A DNA stretch of 6,780 bases from an uncultured Rubrobacteraceae bacterium (GTDB taxonomy: Bacteria; Actinomycetota; Rubrobacteria; Rubrobacterales; Rubrobacteraceae), in assembly GCA_902805985.1 (NCBI GenBank), contig CADCUW010000187.1, positions 1-6,780 on the forward strand. The letters are read 5' to 3'. A program made the position numbers and the translations under genes. Positions 5,093-6,780 of this stretch are shown piece after piece (positions within the stretch are counted from its first letter, which is position 1; every line of letters begins with the position of its first letter). The notes below the pieces were generated by a model. It was given only the letters and a program-made list of their open reading frames with translations, was not told the DNA's origin and ran no database searches.

Positions 5093-5532
5093 TTAGAGGG
5101 CCGCCGGGTAGGGGAAAGGCGCCTGCTGGAGGGCCTCGGGGCGGCGACGGGACCTGACGGCGTAACCTTCGGGCCTGGGGGCCTTCGGCCATCCCGCGTC
5201 ACCGAGGAGGTCCTGCGACTCGAAGGGCCTGGGCTGCGCCGTCCCGTGGCGGACGGCGAAGAGGCGGGGGTTCGTCACGGCCTCGAGCTTGGCCCCCGCG
5301 GGAGCGAGGCATCGTAGAGACTCCCCATGCCTCCGTCGCGGAACGCGGCGATCCTGCGGTAGAGGGTGCGTTCCGGGGTCCCGGTCTCGTCCGCCCGCTC
5401 GGGCACCGGCTCGCCGAAGAGGACCAGAGGCCCGATCCTCTCGTGCTCCACCTGCTCGTCCCAGGCGCGCAGGAGTTCGATCTGCTCCCATTCGTGCGTG
5501 GGGCCTACGCGCCGCTTCTTCCGCCTTCCCAT
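5093..5532 (-). pseudogene. Internally deleted HTH/integrase-type transposase remnant
   Basis: From ATG 5532 (GGGGGGA just upstream) the frame encodes the N-terminal HTH part of a large integrase-core transposase: MGRRKKRRVGPTHEWEQ, then PLVLFGEPVPERADETG and TLYRRIAAFRDGGMGSLYDA. After about 5300 this frame has no further resemblance. In another frame, from about 5290 to the TAA at 5093-5095, a stretch beginning KLEAVTNPRLFAVRHG and ending LQQAPFPYPAAL looks like the C-terminal tail of the same family, which ends in a basic RRPRRPE segment and LFP. The whole rve/DDE catalytic core is missing: members I recall are roughly 500-600 residues and only about 145 codons remain. The product cannot be catalytic. 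It sits beside the right terminal repeat of the cassette and may be a relic of the transposase that once moved it. Family assignment is from memory. Confidence 0.75.
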
Positions 5533-5649
5533 GCTTCCCCCCCAGGGAGCCGAACGTGGGTAGGATGCCATGAGTTAGGGTTTGCGGCCAGTTCCAGAGA
5601 TTTCATGATTTCGGGGCGAAAAGCGCGGGTGTGCCTTCTGCCGGGCTCG

Positions 5650-5687
5650 GCTCCGCGCGGGCGTTGCGAGGTTTTTGGCTAGGTCTC
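5650..5687 (-). repeat. Right terminal inverted repeat of the cassette (38 bp)
   Basis: It is the exact inverse of 3150-3187, ending TTTTTGGCTAGGTCTC at the outer edge. On the plus strand it can form a weaker outward-reading terminator: CTCG (5646-5649) pairs with CGAG (5667-5670) with a bulged G, followed by TTTTT (5672-5676). Confidence 0.85.
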
Positions 5688-5694
5688 TCCATCC
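5688..5694 (+). repeat. Right 7-bp flanking direct repeat (target-site duplication)
   Basis: TCCATCC abuts the right terminal inverted repeat and is identical in sequence and orientation to 3143-3149. Confidence 0.7.
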
Positions 5695-5696
5695 TA

Positions 5697-5852
5697 CCCC
5701 TATTCACCGGAGTGCGTGGAAGGATCGTTCTCCGAAGTTCGGATGCAATATCCCGCATGAATCGTCCTCAGGAACTTCCGAGAACGCCAGCGGACCGGCT
5801 CCAAGCATGGGAGTCGTCACTACATGTTGTGGTCCCGCATAGATATGCGCGG
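5697..5852 (+). repeat. Composite repeat, copy 2
   Basis: This fills most of the gene-free stretch 5533-5880. Block one (5697-5741) matches 2100-2143. CGTTCTCCGAAGTTC (5726-5740) is inverted as GAACTTCCGAGAACG (5772-5786) with one mismatch in 15, around a 31-base spacer holding a nested ATGC/GCAT pair. Block three is the hairpin CGCAT-AGAT-ATGCG (5836-5849), matching the CGCAT-AAT-ATGCG of copy 1. It ends 28 bases from the stop codon of the 88-residue gene. Removing the cassette would place this repeat directly upstream of the lipoprotein gene. Confidence 0.75.
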
Positions 5853-5880
5853 AGGTGGATGGGCGGGCGTGCCTACCCCG

Positions 5881-6147
5881 CTACTCCGGCACCACGGACA
5901 CGACACCCTCGGCCCCAAGAACGCCCACCGCCACCAGCTCGCCCACCGCGGCTTGTTGCCCCCGGTCGCTCGTCTCGGTGCGGGCGCGCAAGGAGAACCC
6001 GCCCCCGCTCTGCACGCTGAGGACCAGGGCGCCCCTCCCCGGCACCTCCACCACGGCCTCGAAGCCGTCCGGGTCCTTGAGCAGCTTGGAGCTGCGGCCC
6101 GATGAGGCACGCAGCTGGGCCTGCAGGCGTCCGGTGTTCTCGGGCAA
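5881..6147 (-). CDS. Small protein of unknown function (88 residues)
   Basis: I do not recognise this protein. It starts at TTG 6147 with GGAAGGAG seven bases upstream, a strong ribosome binding site that favours a real gene. The first 25 residues are polar (ENTGRLQAQLRASSGRSSKL). The remainder alternates short hydrophobic strands with glycine turns (GFEAVVEVPGRGALVLSVQ, GGGFSLRARTETS, AVGELVAVGVLGAEGVVSVV), suggesting a small all-beta soluble domain. There is no signal peptide, membrane helix or cysteine. It is a lone minus-strand gene, divergent from the response regulator across a 216-base gap, with the block-three hairpin of composite repeat copy 2 just past its stop. Long open frames exist on the other strand here, so coding status rests mainly on the start signal and amino-acid pattern. 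Confidence 0.55.
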   Translation of the reverse strand: MPENTGRLQAQLRASSGRSSKLLKDPDGFEAVVEVPGRGALVLSVQSGGGFSLRARTETSDRGQQAAVGELVAVGVLGAEGVVSVVPE

Positions 6148-6363
6148 CTCGGCGCTCCTTCCTTGGACGCCCCCTCGGGCTGGTCCATCCTACTCTTGTG
6201 GACGCGGCGGGGCCACGGCCGTTACGGGTTTTCGGTCCTTACCTCGTGTATTTATCGGGCTATTCGGGCGCATTACGTTGGGTAACCCGGCGGACGGCGG
6301 AGGGGGCACCAGCCGTCCGTCGGTTGCCCCATCACAGCGGGCCGAGCGAGGGGATGAGGCACG
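6148..6363. other. Divergent intergenic region with a hairpin before the response regulator
   Basis: This gap should hold promoters for both neighbours. A minus-strand TAGGATGGA lies at 6192-6184, 37 bases before the TTG start of the small gene. An AT-richer island (GTATTTATC, 6248-6256) is the best -10-like spot, but I see no good -35 for either strand. CGGACGGC (6291-6298) pairs with GCCGTCCG (6312-6319), and flanking AACC/GGTT can extend the stem. There is no T tract, so this is more likely leader structure than a terminator. Confidence 0.4.
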
Positions 6364-6780
6364 ATGGTCGAGAGGAGCGCGCAAAGCACGCGCAGCGAGT
6401 CGGGGGCACGAGGGCACCCCTCTTCGGCGGCGCGCGGCGCCCCGGCGAGGGTGCTCCTCGCCGACGACCACGACGTGGTCAGGCAAGGCTTCCGCGTCGT
6501 GCTGGGAACCCAGCCCGACATCGAGGTGGTGGGCGAGGCCTCCAACGGCAGGGAGGCCATCGAGCAGGCCCGCAGGCTGCGCCCGGACCTGGTGCTCATG
6601 GACGTCACCATGCCCGTCATGGGCGGCATCGAGGCGACCCGCAGGATCAAGGCCGAGATGCCGGGCGTGTGCGTCCTGATGTTCACCTCCCACGAGGAGC
6701 CCGAGTACCTGCTAGAGGCCATCGAGGCCGGGGCGGCCGGCTACGTCCTCAAGGGCGCGCCTGTCTCGCGGCTCATAGGC
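6364..6780 (+). CDS. NarL/LuxR-type response regulator, receiver domain (runs off right edge)
   Basis: The first 139 residues are present. Residues 29-139 are a receiver domain of the NarL/FixJ class: RVLLADDHDVVRQGF with the acidic pair D34 and D35, the phospho-acceptor D80 in LVLMDVTMPVMGG, the T108-S109 switch in LMFTSHEEPEY, and K130 in GYVLKGAP. Family members carry a LuxR-type HTH at the C terminus, which would lie beyond the window. Phosphorylation by a partner sensor kinase, not seen here, would control DNA binding. ATG 6364 has GAGG four bases upstream and GAGGGG ten bases upstream. It adds a 29-residue S/A/R-rich tail before the domain, longer than usual, so the true start could be GTG 6451. 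The gene is transcribed away from the 88-residue gene. Confidence 0.92.
   Translation, partial: MVERSAQSTRSESGARGHPSSAARGAPARVLLADDHDVVRQGFRVVLGTQPDIEVVGEASNGREAIEQARRLRPDLVLMDVTMPVMGGIEATRRIKAEMPGVCVLMFTSHEEPEYLLEAIEAGAAGYVLKGAPVSRLIG

Larger units (their letters stand above)
3150..5687. mobile_element. Putative mobile cassette with 38-bp terminal inverted repeats and a TetR-SnoaL-cupin cargo
   Basis: Bases 3150-3187 are the exact reverse complement of 5650-5687 (38 of 38). Immediately outside, TCCATCC occurs in direct orientation at both ends (3143-3149 and 5688-5694), as a 7-bp target duplication would. Looser similarity continues inward for about 15 bases (GAG, CCGGC and GAA blocks). The 2538-bp interior contains four minus-strand genes: cupin, snoaL-like, tetR and a gutted integrase-type transposase next to the right end. 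No intact transposase lies inside, so if mobile it would need one supplied in trans. This organisation resembles mobile insertion cassettes or passenger-carrying IS derivatives; I do not recognise the terminal sequence as any named family. The direct observation is strong, while the transposition history is inferred. Confidence 0.75.

Noticed and set aside
5275..5571. An intact small HTH protein of 98 residues.
   Set aside because: Its C-terminal end is out-of-frame sequence at the deletion junction, and the transposase-like tail continues in another frame, so it is better read as a remnant.
3150..5687. Tn3-family transposon, suggested by the 38-bp ends.
   Set aside because: The ends start GAGACC rather than GGGG, the flanking duplication is 7 bp, not 5, and no TnpA or resolvase is present.
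6291..6319. Hairpin as an intrinsic terminator before the response regulator.
   Set aside because: No T tract follows, and no plus-strand gene upstream needs termination.

Overview
The window is strongly GC-rich, with codons ending mostly in G or C, GTG and TTG starts, and compact minus-strand operons. It looks like chromosomal DNA of a high-GC actinobacterium; a Rubrobacter-like organism is my best guess from gene style and transposase types, but nothing here fixes the genus. There are no tRNA, rRNA or CRISPR sequences.

Left part (1-2745): the start of a secreted RTX-type calcium-binding repeat protein runs off the left edge on the minus strand. Next is a complete IS5-family insertion sequence with a 16-bp perfect terminal inverted repeat, which appears to have landed in the loop of a palindromic chromosomal repeat. 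It is followed on the plus strand by a tiny one-helix membrane protein and a DUF805 membrane protein. Related palindromic repeats sit in the gaps.

Middle part (2732-5694): a small predicted lipoprotein gene (minus) is followed by the most notable structure of the window. Positions 3150-5687 are bounded by 38-bp perfect inverted repeats, each directly abutted on the outside by the same 7-bp direct repeat TCCATCC, as expected of a transposed unit with a target-site duplication. Inside are a cupin protein, a SnoaL-like protein, a TetR repressor and an internally deleted HTH/integrase-type transposase. Three copies of a TCTAAC-N3-GTTAGA palindrome link the regulator to its own promoter and to the snoaL-cupin operon. 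The left inverted repeat contains an intrinsic terminator reading out of the unit, and the right one a weaker version. The unit therefore reads as a self-contained, insulated and now non-autonomous mobile cassette with a TetR-controlled two-gene cargo. It is inserted 13 bases upstream of the lipoprotein start codon.

Right part (5695-6780): a composite repeat related to the one before the DUF805 gene, a small 88-residue unknown protein (minus), a divergent intergenic region, and the receiver domain of a NarL/LuxR-type response regulator that runs off the right edge on the plus strand.
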